DNA of 64,000 bases from Halomonas socia. GTDB taxonomy: Bacteria > Pseudomonadota > Gammaproteobacteria > Pseudomonadales > Halomonadaceae. The position numbers and the translations under genes were made by a program. Below are positions 9,806 through 18,784 of the stretch, in pieces (position 1 is the first letter of the stretch; each line of letters begins with the position of its first letter). The notes under the pieces are model-generated. The model made no database searches. It saw nothing but the letters and a program-made list of their open reading frames with translations, and was not told where the DNA came from. The stretch covers positions 1,116,001 to 1,180,000 of the forward strand of contig NZ_CP048812.1 in assembly GCF_010977575.1 (NCBI RefSeq), written 5' to 3'.

Positions 9806-10102
9806 ATGTGCCACGTCTATGCTTCCACCGATCCGCAGCGCTATGACAGCACCACACGCTCGGTGCGCCTGCAAGGCTGCGTGACGAGCGTGCGCCTGGA
9901 AAACGAATTCTGGGAAATCCTCGACGGCCTGGCCGCCGGTCAGGGCATGTCGGCCGGCCAGTTCATCAGCAAGCTTTATGGTGAAGTGATTGCCGACAAG
10001 GGCGATGTGCCCAATCTAGCCTCGATGCTACGTGTCGCCTGCGCCGTGCATCTACACATCCGCAATGCCACCGCCACCGATCAAGGACGCCAGCTGGCAT
10101 GA
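9806..10102 (+). CDS. Ribbon-helix-helix domain protein (RHH_4 / COG4321 type)
   Basis: 98-aa protein with an N-terminal strand TRSVRLQGCVTSVRLENEFW, then helices ILDGLAAGQG and SAGQFISKLYGEV, fitting the RHH_4 group of predicted DNA-binding proteins. The ATG at 9806 is the first credible start. Its stop overlaps the start of the NlpC/P60 lipoprotein gene by 4 bases, so the two are co-translated. The target is unknown; autoregulation of the pair is a reasonable guess only. Confidence 0.8.
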   Translation: MCHVYASTDPQRYDSTTRSVRLQGCVTSVRLENEFWEILDGLAAGQGMSAGQFISKLYGEVIADKGDVPNLASMLRVACAVHLHIRNATATDQGRQLA

Positions 10103-10611
10103 TGCGCGCCGCTTATGCACAGTTTCAGGCCTTTTCAAAAACACGCCATTGGCACGTATGGCCACTGCTACTCGCTCTGCTAATGGGCGGCTGCGCCAGC
10201 CGCGACATCGCCACCCGCGACACGCCGATCGACGCTGACGGGCTCTCCATCGAGCGCGCCATGATACTGGCCAACGCCCAGCAGGCGCTGGGTACGCCGT
10301 ATCGCTTCGGGGGCAACTCTGCGGATGGGCTCGACTGCTCGGGGCTGGTGGAGATGGCCTATCGTGCCGCCGGGATCCGCGTGCCGCGTACCGCCCATGA
10401 CCAGTTCCGCCAGCTGCCGCAGGTGGACGAGGCGCGCCCCGGCGACCTGCTGTTCTTCGGCAGCGGACGCAAGGCAACCCACGTGGGGATCTATCAGGGC
10501 GACCGCCAGATGATTCACGCCCCCGGGCGCGGCCGCGAGGTGGTCAGCGTGCCGCTGGATATCGACTACTGGCAGAATCGCTTCCTGGGAGCCGCCGGGC
10601 CGGCGCCATGA
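10099..10611 (+). CDS. NlpC/P60 family lipoprotein, cell-wall endopeptidase
   Basis: 170-aa lipoprotein. The lipobox LMGGC places the lipidated Cys at 32 after a short hydrophobic helix. The NlpC/P60 domain (about 52–165) has catalytic C80 in DGLDCSGLV, H128 in ATHVGIY and a polar third residue H140 in MIHAPG. Family members (Spr, NlpC) cut the D-Glu–meso-DAP bond of peptidoglycan stem peptides. Overlaps the RHH gene by 4 bases and converges on mntR. The start could also be the second Met of the MM pair. Confidence 0.9.
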   Translation: MMRAAYAQFQAFSKTRHWHVWPLLLALLMGGCASRDIATRDTPIDADGLSIERAMILANAQQALGTPYRFGGNSADGLDCSGLVEMAYRAAGIRVPRTAHDQFRQLPQVDEARPGDLLFFGSGRKATHVGIYQGDRQMIHAPGRGREVVSVPLDIDYWQNRFLGAAGPAP

Positions 10612-10629
10612 CGGCGATGGCCAAGTGCG

Positions 10630-11106
10630 TCAGGACGACTGGCGCTGCTGGCTGATGCGCTGCATCGCCGCCAGGGTCTCTTCGCTGACGTGATGCTCCA
10701 TGCCCTCGGCGTCGATGCGCGCAGTGTCGTCGCTGATGCCCAGGGCACGTAGAAACTGCAGCACGATGGCGTGCCGCTGGCGCGACATGGCGGCCATCTC
10801 TTCCCCACGTTCGGTCAGGAACAGCGAGCGATAGGGCTTGCTGGCCACCAGGCCGAGCCCCTTGAGCCGCGCCACCATCTTCGACACCGTGGCCTGGCTG
10901 ACCCCCATGCGCTGTGCAATGTCCGCCGAGCGGGCCTCGCCCTGGTGCTCGATCAGATCGCCGATCAGTTCGACATAGTCTTCCAGCAATTCGGTCTCAT
11001 GCGCATTGCGCACCGCAGCGTACTGCTGGGCGTGCTGTTCGCTCGGCGGCAGCGCGTCCGCTTCGCTCAGACTCGGGGAGGGCGTTTCTTCGGGGGTCTC
11101 GATCAT
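10630..11106 (-). CDS. mntR: Manganese-responsive repressor MntR (DtxR family)
   Basis: 158-aa regulator with an N-terminal extension (1–35), a winged helix (about 36–105; SADIAQRMGVSQATVSKMVARL is the recognition region) and a helical metal-binding and dimer domain with RHAIVLQFL and DAEGMEHHVSEETL, where H112, E134, E137 and H138/H139 are plausible ligands. MntR represses manganese import when loaded with Mn2+. It is transcribed away from the SitABC-like operon, and a palindrome of MntR-box type lies between them. Length and the extended N-terminus match proteobacterial MntR rather than Gram-positive DtxR. Confidence 0.92.
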   Translation of the reverse strand: MIETPEETPSPSLSEADALPPSEQHAQQYAAVRNAHETELLEDYVELIGDLIEHQGEARSADIAQRMGVSQATVSKMVARLKGLGLVASKPYRSLFLTERGEEMAAMSRQRHAIVLQFLRALGISDDTARIDAEGMEHHVSEETLAAMQRISQQRQSS

Positions 11107-11168
11107 GGGACGAATATAGCCAACCTCCTCTGATGCAGCAACCTCGCTTCATTGCAGTCTTGCGCAAT

Positions 11169-11190
11169 ATAGTTAGCCTTTGCTAAGTTA
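11169..11190. promoter_or_regulatory. Candidate MntR box upstream of the manganese transporter
   Basis: An imperfect palindrome of two 9-base arms around a CTTT spacer: left core TTAGC (11173–11177), right core GCTAA (11182–11186). Both the cores and the CTTT centre resemble the enterobacterial MntR box (TAGC-CTTT-GCTA). A TATACT −10-like element follows at 11198–11203, so a bound repressor would cover the −35 region. Confidence 0.65.
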
Positions 11191-11251
11191 TTTTGACTAT
11201 ACTCAAAGGCACCAGTGGCCGCTCTACGGCCCTGACCGGCAGGAGAACAGC

Positions 11252-12157
11252 ATGACAGCTTATATGCGCGGCGCCTTGCTCGGCGCTCTGACCATGGGCC
11301 TGGTCGGCACCGCCCAGGCACAACCGTTGAACGTGGCAGTGACCTTCTCGGTCCTCGGCGACCTGGTCGAGCGTGTCGCCGGCGAGGATGCCGCGGTCAG
11401 TACCCTGACGCCGGTGGGGGCCGAGGTGCATGAGTGGGAGCTGATTCCCAGCAACTTCGTCGACCTTGAGGAGGCCGACCTGGTGTTCTACAACGGCTAC
11501 GGGCTCGAGCAGTGGCTGCCCCAGGTCGAGTCGAGCGTCGGCGACGGCGTTGCCGTGGTGGCGGTGGCCGAAGCCTCCGGCTATCCCACCCAGCCGATCG
11601 TCACCGGTGAGCTTGCCGGCGAGCCGGACCCGCACCTATGGATGGACCCGCGCGCCAGCGCCGAATACGCCCGGGTGATCGCCGACGCTCTGAGCGAGGC
11701 CAGGCCCGAGGCCGCCGAGGGCTTCCAGGCTCGCGGCGCGGCACTCGCCGAGTCGCTCGAGGCACTGCACACCGAGATCGAGGCGGCGCTGGCCGAGATC
11801 CCGGCGGAGCAGCGCCTGTTGATCACCAGCGAGGCGGCCTTCCTCTACTTTGCCGCCGCCTTCGGCTTCGAACATGACGGCATCTGGGGTACCAACGCCG
11901 AGGAGGAGGGCACCCCGCGTCAGCTGATGCGCATCGTCGATCTCATTGAAAAGCGACAACCGGCGGCGATCTTCTGGGAAAGCACCATCTCTGACCGCCA
12001 CGTGCGCAGCGTTGCCGAAGAAACCGAGATTGCCATCGCCGGGCCGCTGTACGTGGACTCGATCAGCAGCGTCCAAGGCGAGGCACCGGATTACGCCGCC
12101 ATGCTGCGCCACAATGCCGCCATGCTGAGCGAGGCGCTGGGAGCCCACCATGACTGA
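11252..12157 (+). CDS. Manganese (or iron) ABC transporter substrate-binding protein, SitA/MntC-like
   Basis: 301-aa periplasmic metal receptor of cluster A-1, without any His-rich loop. Signal peptide 1–23 (cleavage near AQAQP). The four ligands expected for Mn2+/Fe2+ receptors are visible: H60 in EVHEW, H128 in DPHLWMDP, E194 in ITSEAAF and D269 in LYVDS. A Glu rather than a third His favours manganese or iron over zinc. The start at 11252 has AGGAG 6 bases upstream. It is first gene of a three-gene operon with ATPase and permease, overlapping the ATPase gene by 8 bases, and is probably repressed by the adjacent MntR. Confidence 0.92.
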   Translation: MTAYMRGALLGALTMGLVGTAQAQPLNVAVTFSVLGDLVERVAGEDAAVSTLTPVGAEVHEWELIPSNFVDLEEADLVFYNGYGLEQWLPQVESSVGDGVAVVAVAEASGYPTQPIVTGELAGEPDPHLWMDPRASAEYARVIADALSEARPEAAEGFQARGAALAESLEALHTEIEAALAEIPAEQRLLITSEAAFLYFAAAFGFEHDGIWGTNAEEEGTPRQLMRIVDLIEKRQPAAIFWESTISDRHVRSVAEETEIAIAGPLYVDSISSVQGEAPDYAAMLRHNAAMLSEALGAHHD

Positions 12158-12929
12158 TACCCTAGCCATCGAGGCGCAGCAGCTATCCGCCGCCTACCAC
12201 CGTAAACCGGTGCTCAACAATATCAGCCTGACGCTTCCCGCCGGGCAGTGGACCGCCATCGTCGGCCCCAACGGGGCCGGCAAGTCGAGCCTGCTGAAGG
12301 TGGTAACCGGCACCCTGCGGCCGCTGCACGGCGAGCTGCGTATCTTCGGTGCCAGCGCTGGTCAGCAGCGCCGCGCGGGCAAGATCGCCTATATGCCCCA
12401 GCACGAACAGATGGAGTGGGATTTTCCGGTCTCGGTTCAGGAGACGGTCATGACCGGCCGCTACGGTCTGATGCGTCACGATGCTTGGTGGCAGCGGCTG
12501 CTGCCCCAGCGCTGGGCCAATCCTATGCACCGGCATGCCGTGGAGGAGGCCCTTGACGCAGTCGACATGCGCGAGCATGCCACGCGACCCATTGGGGAGC
12601 TTTCCGGCGGCCAGAAGAAACGTGTGATGCTGGCCCGGGCGCTGGCCCAACAGGCCGAGATCCTGCTGCTCGACGAACCGCTGGCCGGCGTCGACCCGCC
12701 CAGCGAGCGGCTGATCCTGGCAATGCTCGAGCGTGAGCGCCGGGCTGGCCGCAGCATCGTCATGGTCACCCACGACCTGCCCAGCGCCCGCTGCCATGCT
12801 GATCAGGTGGTCCTGATCAATCACACACTGGTCGGCATCGGTCCGCCCGGCGAAATGCTCAGCGACGCCATGCTGGCGCAGCTGGCCGTCGGCGGCTCGC
12901 CCTCGGGAGGTCTACATGTCGCTGCTTGA
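12150..12929 (+). CDS. Manganese ABC transporter ATPase, SitB-like
   Basis: 259-aa ATPase of the metal-chelate/zinc–manganese class. Walker A GPNGAGKSS (39–47), Q-loop in YMPQHEQMEWDFP, signature LSGGQKKR, Walker B ILLLDEP, then AGVDPPSE and the H-loop VMVTHDL. The WDFPVSVQETVMTGRYG stretch is typical of Sit/Mnt/Psa ATPases. The start overlaps the receptor gene by 8 bases, with GGGAG upstream; its 3' end overlaps the permease gene by 14 bases. Confidence 0.93.
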   Translation: MTDTLAIEAQQLSAAYHRKPVLNNISLTLPAGQWTAIVGPNGAGKSSLLKVVTGTLRPLHGELRIFGASAGQQRRAGKIAYMPQHEQMEWDFPVSVQETVMTGRYGLMRHDAWWQRLLPQRWANPMHRHAVEEALDAVDMREHATRPIGELSGGQKKRVMLARALAQQAEILLLDEPLAGVDPPSERLILAMLERERRAGRSIVMVTHDLPSARCHADQVVLINHTLVGIGPPGEMLSDAMLAQLAVGGSPSGGLHVAA

Positions 12930-13851
12930 AAACCTGGGCAACGGCCTGATCGAGGCCCTGATTGCACTGCTGATGCTCGGCGTCAACCTGCTGCCCGAGA
13001 GCTTCTCGGCCGCGTTCGAGTACCGCTTCATGCAGCGCGCCCTGCTGACCGCGGTGCTGGTCGGCGCCATCTGCGGCCTGCTCTCCAGCTTCGTGGTGCT
13101 CAAGCGCTGGTCGCTGCTGGGGGACGCCATCTCTCACGCCGTGCTGCCAGGCGTCGCCATCGCCTATCTGCTCGGCTGGCCGTTCTTCGTCGGTGCCTTC
13201 ATCACCGGCGCGCTGACCTCGCTGGGCATCGGCGCCATCGAGCGCCATACCCGCATCAAGCCGGATGCCGCCATGGGGCTGATGTTCACTGCAGCCTTCG
13301 CGCTAGGCATCGTGATCATCAGCAAGATCGCCTCGAGCACCCATCTCATGCACATCCTGTTCGGCAACGTGCTGGGCGTGCAGACCTCGGCGCTGCTGCT
13401 CACCCTGCTGGCCGGCCTGGTCGCGGTGCTGGCAGTGTGGCTGGCCTATCGGCCGCTGCTGCTCTACACCTTCGACCCGCAGCAGGCCCAGGCGCTGGGG
13501 TTCAATATTGGGCTGATTCACTATGGACTGATCCTGCTGCTGACCCTGACCATCGTCGCCAGCCTGGAAACCGTCGGCATCATCCTGGTGGTGGCGATGC
13601 TCGTCACCCCGGGCGCCACCGCGCACCTGCTCACCGACCGCTTCAAGCCAATGCTGGCGATCTCAGTACTGGTCGGCATCGTCTCGGCGGTGGCTGGCCT
13701 ACTGCTATCGTTCCACCTCGATGTCGCCTCCGGCGGCGCCATCGTGCTGGTCGCCACCGCACTGTTCTGCCTGGCGCTGCTCGTCGCCCCCAAGCACGGC
13801 CTGGTGGTGCGCATCTGGCAGCGCCACAGCCTGCTCCACGAGCAGCGCTAG
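12916..13851 (+). CDS. Manganese ABC transporter permease, SitC/SitD-like
   Basis: 311-aa membrane protein of the ABC-3 family with about eight or nine helices. Family hallmarks are VVLKRWSLLGDAISHAVLPGVAIAYLL (DAISHA, the metal-path and coupling region), FGNVLG after the fourth helix, and LVVAMLVTPGATAHLLTDR near the C-terminus. Only one permease gene is present, so a homodimer is expected. Overlaps the ATPase gene and ends the operon; no T-rich terminator is obvious in the 93 bases before the next gene. Confidence 0.92.
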   Translation: MSLLENLGNGLIEALIALLMLGVNLLPESFSAAFEYRFMQRALLTAVLVGAICGLLSSFVVLKRWSLLGDAISHAVLPGVAIAYLLGWPFFVGAFITGALTSLGIGAIERHTRIKPDAAMGLMFTAAFALGIVIISKIASSTHLMHILFGNVLGVQTSALLLTLLAGLVAVLAVWLAYRPLLLYTFDPQQAQALGFNIGLIHYGLILLLTLTIVASLETVGIILVVAMLVTPGATAHLLTDRFKPMLAISVLVGIVSAVAGLLLSFHLDVASGGAIVLVATALFCLALLVAPKHGLVVRIWQRHSLLHEQR

Positions 13852-13944
13852 GCAGCCCGATGCTGCAAGACATGCCACTGACACATCGTTGTCATCACTT
13901 CGCCATAGCCTTGAGCTTCATGCTCATCTACGGCGGAGGCCAGC

Positions 13945-15051
13945 ATGCGCACCTCTTCTCCGGCACTCCATGTTGCCAGGCTGTATAAATGCTTCGGTAA
14001 CAACACCGCCCTTGATGGGGTTGATCTGACCCTTCCCCGGGGCCAGGTGCTAGCCCTGCTGGGTCCTTCCGGCTGCGGCAAGACCACCCTGCTGCGCTGT
14101 ATCGCCGGGCTGGCCGAGGTCGATGGCGGCAAGGTACACCTCGACGGTCAGTGTGTCGCCGCCCCAGGCCGCCACCTGAGCCCCGATGATCGCCGCCTGG
14201 GCATGGTCTTCCAGGACTACGCCCTGTGGCCACATATGAGCGTCTACCAGAACGTCGCTTTCCCGCTGGAGATGCAGGGCGTCAAGGCCAACGCGCGACG
14301 CCCCCAGGTGGAGTGGGCGCTCTCCCTGGTTGGGCTTGGCGATTTCGCCGAGCGCTCACCCGGCGCGCTCTCCGGCGGCCAGCAGCAGCGGGTCGCCCTG
14401 GCCCGGGCCATCGTCGCCAAGCCGCGGCTGCTGCTGATGGACGAGCCCCTCTCCAACCTCGACAAGGGCCTGCGCGAGAACCTGGCTCTGGAGATTCGCA
14501 ACCTGATCGAGGAGCTCAACCTGACGGCGGTGTTCGTCACCCACGACCAGCACGAAGCCTTCGCCCTGGCCGATCGGGTGGCCGTGCTCCAGCACGGCCG
14601 GCTGCAGCAGATCGACTCGCCGGAGGCGCTCTTTCATACCCCGGCCACGCCGGAGATCGCCGATTTCGTCGACGCCGGCACCTTGCTCGACGGTCGACTC
14701 GATGCCGAGGGCCTGGCGCTTGCCGATGTCTATCTGCCGCTCGGCGCCGCCTGCGGGCACCGCGGCGAGGTAAGCCTGCTCCTGCCGCGCCGCGCCCTGC
14801 GGCTCTGCGCGCCCGAGGAGGGCCTGCTGCGCGGGCGCATCACCGGCCGCCTGTTCCAGGGCGAGCACCTGTCGCTTCAGCTCACCCTGGCCGATGGCCG
14901 CACGCTCAAGCTGCATGCGCCCCATGCACCGGAGCGCGGCTGCCAGGCGGGTATCGACATCGACGTCAGCGCCCTGCGCGCCTGGGATGGCGAGTCTCGG
15001 CTGCTCGACCTGATGCCCCATGCTGATGTGGCGGCCACCGCCACCGGCTGA
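13945..15051 (+). CDS. ABC transporter ATPase, FbpC/PotA-like
   Basis: 368-aa ATPase with Walker A GPSGCGKTT, Q-loop MVFQDYALWPHMSV, signature LSGGQQQR, Walker B LLLMDEPLSNLD, H-loop VFVTHDQHEA and a C-terminal TOBE-like regulatory region (about 240–360). This is the FbpC/CysA/AEP-transport class. It is encoded first, ahead of its receptor and a fused permease. The family transports Fe3+, phosphonates, thiamine or sulfate, so the substrate must come from the receptor, which lacks the usual ferric ligands. Confidence 0.9.
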   Translation: MRTSSPALHVARLYKCFGNNTALDGVDLTLPRGQVLALLGPSGCGKTTLLRCIAGLAEVDGGKVHLDGQCVAAPGRHLSPDDRRLGMVFQDYALWPHMSVYQNVAFPLEMQGVKANARRPQVEWALSLVGLGDFAERSPGALSGGQQQRVALARAIVAKPRLLLMDEPLSNLDKGLRENLALEIRNLIEELNLTAVFVTHDQHEAFALADRVAVLQHGRLQQIDSPEALFHTPATPEIADFVDAGTLLDGRLDAEGLALADVYLPLGAACGHRGEVSLLLPRRALRLCAPEEGLLRGRITGRLFQGEHLSLQLTLADGRTLKLHAPHAPERGCQAGIDIDVSALRAWDGESRLLDLMPHADVAATATG

Positions 15052-15089
15052 TACCCCACACCGCTCACCCCATGCTCCAGGAGACAGAT

Positions 15090-16055
15090 ATGTTGCGCCT
15101 GAAACCGCTTGCCCTCAGTGCCTGCTTTTTCGCCTTGCCAGGCCTGGCCTCCGCCAACGCCTTGACCGTCTACTCGGCGGGCCCCGGCGCGCTGATCGAG
15201 AATCTCGCCGCCGACTTCACCGAGGAGACCGGCATCGAGGTCAATGTCTTCCAGAGCACCACCGGCCAGGTGATGGCCCGCCTGGAGTCCGAGCAGGCCA
15301 ACCCGCTGGCCGACGTGGTGATCTCCGCCTCCTGGGACAGCGCCGAGTCGCTGCATGAGGCGGGCCTGCTGCATGAGTACCTATCACCCAACGCCGAGGC
15401 AGTACCCGACTTCCTCAAGACCGACCACTACGTCGCCCAGGGGGTCTCGGCCCTGGCCCTGGTGTGGAACCGCAACAGCGATGTACCCGAACCCGGCGAT
15501 TGGAGCGACCTTACCGATGCGGCCTATCGCGACCAGGTGACCATGCCCGACCCGGCACAGTCCGGCGCCGCCTTCGAGCTGATCAGCGGCCTGCTCACCG
15601 CCATGGGCGAGGAGGCCACCTGGCAGCTGCTGGAAGACCTCGCCGACAACGGCATGCTCGTGCCAGGGCCCAACGCCCGCGCGCTCAACCCGGTGCTGCA
15701 GGGGGCCAAGTCGGTGGTGTTTGGCGCGGTGGACTACATCTCCCTGGGCCAGCAGGCCGAGGGCGAAGCCATAGAGGTGATCTTCCCCGAGAGCGGCACG
15801 GTGATCGCGCCACGGCCGATGATGATCCTGGCCTCCAGCAGCATGCCCAGCGAGGCCGAGCAGTTCGTCGACTTCGTGCTCTCCGAACAGGGCCAGGCGC
15901 GGGTCGCCGAGCGCTACCTGATGCCGTCACGCACCGATATCGAGGCGCTGCGCCCGACCATCGAGGAGCTGACCCTGATCGAGGTCGACAGCGACGAAAT
16001 GAACGCCCAGCGCGAGGCGATTCTCGCTCGCTTCCGCGAGGCCACGGGTAGCTGA
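15090..16055 (+). CDS. Periplasmic binding protein, FbpA-like fold (COG1840), substrate uncertain
   Basis: 321-aa receptor with signal peptide 1–22 (cleavage near ASANAL). The domain opens with LTVYSAGPGALIENLAADF and contains TTGQVMARLESE, as in Fe3+/phosphonate-type receptors. In classical FbpA a His follows the first strand and a YY pair near the middle binds iron. Here the equivalent sites read SAGPG and VDYISLG, so neither the His nor the Tyr pair is present; iron binding of the usual kind is unlikely and an anion such as an aminophosphonate is possible. The start at 15090 has CAGGAG 7 bases upstream. It overlaps the permease gene by one base (TGATG). Confidence 0.85.
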   Translation: MLRLKPLALSACFFALPGLASANALTVYSAGPGALIENLAADFTEETGIEVNVFQSTTGQVMARLESEQANPLADVVISASWDSAESLHEAGLLHEYLSPNAEAVPDFLKTDHYVAQGVSALALVWNRNSDVPEPGDWSDLTDAAYRDQVTMPDPAQSGAAFELISGLLTAMGEEATWQLLEDLADNGMLVPGPNARALNPVLQGAKSVVFGAVDYISLGQQAEGEAIEVIFPESGTVIAPRPMMILASSSMPSEAEQFVDFVLSEQGQARVAERYLMPSRTDIEALRPTIEELTLIEVDSDEMNAQREAILARFREATGS

Positions 16056-17764
16056 TGGCGGCGCGTCTCAACCTGCCCCTGCCCTTAATCCTGCCCCGGG
16101 TCACCGGGGCGGGCGTCGTCATGCTGCTGACGGCGGCTGCCCTGCTGCTGCTGGTCGGGCTGCCGCTGCTCTACGTGCTGCTGCAGGCGATCTTTCCCGG
16201 CTGGTCGCGGGGCGAGCTGGCCGGCGCCTTCGGCCTGTTCGTGCCACTGCTCTCCGACCCGGCGCTGCTCGGGCTGCTGGGCAATACGCTGCGTCTGGGC
16301 ATCGCCGTGGTAGTGGTCTGTGCCCTGCTGGCCATCCCGCTGGGGGCGTTGCGCGCCCTGACCCGGGTGCCCGGTGGTGCCGCCTGGGACCTGATCTTCC
16401 TGATCCCATTCATGATTCCACCCTATATCGCCGCACTGTCGTGGATGCTGACCCTGCAGCCGCGGGGCTACGCCGAACAGCTGAGCGGGCTCTCCGCCAG
16501 CGCTTTTCTGTTCTCCTTCTCGGGTATCGTCTTCGTGATGGTGCTCAACGTCTTTCCGGTGGTCTATTTCGCAGTGTCGCGCACCATGATAAGCGTCGGC
16601 GACCGCTACGCCGCCGCCGCCCGGGTCAGTGGTGCGGGGGGCTGGCGCGCCTTCTGGCGCATCACCCTGCCGCTCTCCACACCGGGCATCGCCGCCAGCC
16701 TGCTGCTGGTGTTTGCGCTGACCATCGAGGAGTTCGGCACCCCCGCCACCCTGGGCGCCCAGGCGGGCTACAAGGTACTGGTGACCGGGATTCACGAGCG
16801 CTTCGCCGACTGGCCCATCGATATCCCCGGTGCAGCGGTGCTATCGCTGCTGCTGGTGATGCTGGCCATGGCGGCCTTTTACCTGCAGCACTGGCTGGTG
16901 ACCCGGCGCTCTTTTGTCAGCCAGACTGGTAAGCCAGCGCCGGTTGAGCGCATCGAGCTGGGCCCCTGGCGCTGGCCGGTACTGGGCTTCTTCAGCCTGG
17001 TGGCGCTGATTGCCGTGGCTGTGCCTATCCTCGCCGTGCTGGCCACCGCCTTCACCGGCACGCTGTCCGGCGGCATTGCCTGGGACAACCTCTCGCTGCG
17101 TCACTTCGAGGCGCTGTTCGCCAATCGTGGGGGCGCGATGCAGGCGCTCTCGACCAGCCTGGGGCTGGCCATCGGCGCGGCCCTGCTGACCGGCGTGCTG
17201 GGTGCCCTGGTGGGTTACCTGGTGGTGCGTGCCCAACTGCGCGGCAAGGGGCTGCTGGATCTGCTGTCGCTGCTGCCCAATACCATGCCCGGCATCGTCG
17301 TGGCGGTGGGGCTGATCCTGGCCTGGAACCAGGCCTGGTGGCCGATCCAGATCTACAACACCGGCGCCATGCTGCTGCTCGCCTACGCCTGCCTGCTGCT
17401 GCCCTACCCGGTGCGCTACGCCTCGGCAGCCTTCCGTCAGATGGGCGAGAGCCTGGAGGCGGCGGCGCGGGTCTGCGGCGCCGGTTTCTTCACCGCCTTC
17501 CGGCGCATCCTGCTGCCGGCCCTGGCGCCAAGCCTGATCGTCTCGATGCTGCTGGTGTTCGCCATCGCCTCGCGCGAGCTGGTGGCCTCGCTGATGGTGG
17601 CGCCGGCCGGCATGCGCACGGTCTCGACCTTCGTATTCGGCCAGTTCGAACAGGGCTCCCCCGGGGTCGGCATGGCCATGAGCGCCGTGGCGATCCTCAC
17701 CACCACGGCGCTGCTGGTGGCGCTGACCGTGTTCAGCCGCAAGAAGCTGCCGATCGCCGGCTAA
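16055..17764 (+). CDS. Two-domain ABC permease, FbpB/PhnU-like
   Basis: 569-aa membrane protein made of two fused binding-protein-dependent permease domains, each about six helices. EAA-type coupling loops occur in each half: AAARVSGAGGWRAFWRITLP around 186–205 and AARVCGAGFFTAFRRILLP around 469–487. Such fused permeases serve Fe3+, 2-aminoethylphosphonate and related importers. Start overlaps the receptor stop (TGATG). Last gene of its operon, converging on the EamA gene 11 bases away. Confidence 0.9.
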   Translation: MAARLNLPLPLILPRVTGAGVVMLLTAAALLLLVGLPLLYVLLQAIFPGWSRGELAGAFGLFVPLLSDPALLGLLGNTLRLGIAVVVVCALLAIPLGALRALTRVPGGAAWDLIFLIPFMIPPYIAALSWMLTLQPRGYAEQLSGLSASAFLFSFSGIVFVMVLNVFPVVYFAVSRTMISVGDRYAAAARVSGAGGWRAFWRITLPLSTPGIAASLLLVFALTIEEFGTPATLGAQAGYKVLVTGIHERFADWPIDIPGAAVLSLLLVMLAMAAFYLQHWLVTRRSFVSQTGKPAPVERIELGPWRWPVLGFFSLVALIAVAVPILAVLATAFTGTLSGGIAWDNLSLRHFEALFANRGGAMQALSTSLGLAIGAALLTGVLGALVGYLVVRAQLRGKGLLDLLSLLPNTMPGIVVAVGLILAWNQAWWPIQIYNTGAMLLLAYACLLLPYPVRYASAAFRQMGESLEAAARVCGAGFFTAFRRILLPALAPSLIVSMLLVFAIASRELVASLMVAPAGMRTVSTFVFGQFEQGSPGVGMAMSAVAILTTTALLVALTVFSRKKLPIAG

Positions 17765-17775
17765 TATCCGGTGTC

Positions 17776-18651
17776 CTAGGCTGTTGGCCGGCGTTTTAGG
17801 GTGGTCCGCCGCTCATGATAGGCGATGGCCAGGCCGCTGCCGATGATGATCGCAGTGCCCACATACACCCACAGGTCGGGCATTTCGCCCCAGAACCACC
17901 AGCCCAGCAGCACCGCCCACAGCATCCCGGTGTAGTCGAAGGGTGCGGCCAGCGCCGCCGGGGCGTGGCGAAAGGCCAGTGTCAGGCAGGCCATGGCGCC
18001 GATGCCGAAGATCCCGGCTCCGATGAACCCCCACCAGTGCAGCGGCCAGGGCGTCTGCCACACCCAGGGCAGCATCGCCCCGGTCACCAGCAGCGGCACC
18101 AGGGTGACGTAGAACACCATCGCCCACAGGTACTCACGCACGCCGTAGCGCCTGGCGGTGATCATCACCAGGGCATAGAACATCGCCGCCGCCACCACCA
18201 CCAAAGCCCCCAGTTGGAAGCCGGCGCCGCCCGGGCGCACCACCACCAGCACGCCGAGAAAACCGACGATAGCCGCCACCAGCGGCAGGCGCTCGACGCG
18301 TTCGCCGAGCAGCGGCACCGACAGCAGGGTGACGAACAGCGGCGCGGCGAAGGCGATCGCCGTGGTCTCGGCCAGCGGCAACAGCACCAGCCCGAACACG
18401 AAGCACAGCATGGTGCCGGTAGCCAGCAGGCCGCGCACCAGGTGTACGCCGGGGCGCCGGGTGGTGAGCTTGCGCAGGCCGCCGTTGAAGTGCGCGATCA
18501 GCGCGATCAGCGGCAGCGAGATCAGGGTGCGGAAGAAGATGATCTGGATCGGCGAATGCACCTCGCCCAGCCACTTGGAAATCGCATCGCCCACCGACAG
18601 GCAGAACACCCCGGCGCACATCCATAGTATTCCCTGCAGCGATGGTGACAT
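17776..18651 (-). CDS. EamA/DMT-family membrane transporter
   Basis: 291-aa inner-membrane protein with ten predicted helices in two EamA repeats (first about 5–137, second about 146–280), as in RhaT/YdcZ-type exporters of metabolites or amino acids. Recognisable parts are IIFFRTLISLPLI and LLGERVERLPLVAAIVGFLGVLVV at the end of the first repeat and WWFWGEMPDLWVYVGTAIII in the second. The start at 18651 has AGGAGGG just upstream; the longer in-frame start at 18684 is not supported. Substrate unknown. Confidence 0.88.
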   Translation of the reverse strand: MSPSLQGILWMCAGVFCLSVGDAISKWLGEVHSPIQIIFFRTLISLPLIALIAHFNGGLRKLTTRRPGVHLVRGLLATGTMLCFVFGLVLLPLAETTAIAFAAPLFVTLLSVPLLGERVERLPLVAAIVGFLGVLVVVRPGGAGFQLGALVVVAAAMFYALVMITARRYGVREYLWAMVFYVTLVPLLVTGAMLPWVWQTPWPLHWWGFIGAGIFGIGAMACLTLAFRHAPAALAAPFDYTGMLWAVLLGWWFWGEMPDLWVYVGTAIIIGSGLAIAYHERRTTLKRRPTA

Positions 18652-18784
18652 TCGCCCTCCTGTTATACGCACGCTTCGCACCAATCGGGTGCAGCACCAA
18701 GCCTCCTAACATAGCCGAGTCGCTGGGCCGGGGCGATGCATAAGCGCCAAAAGCGCAAGCCAACGTATTCTCGTCTTTATTGTT

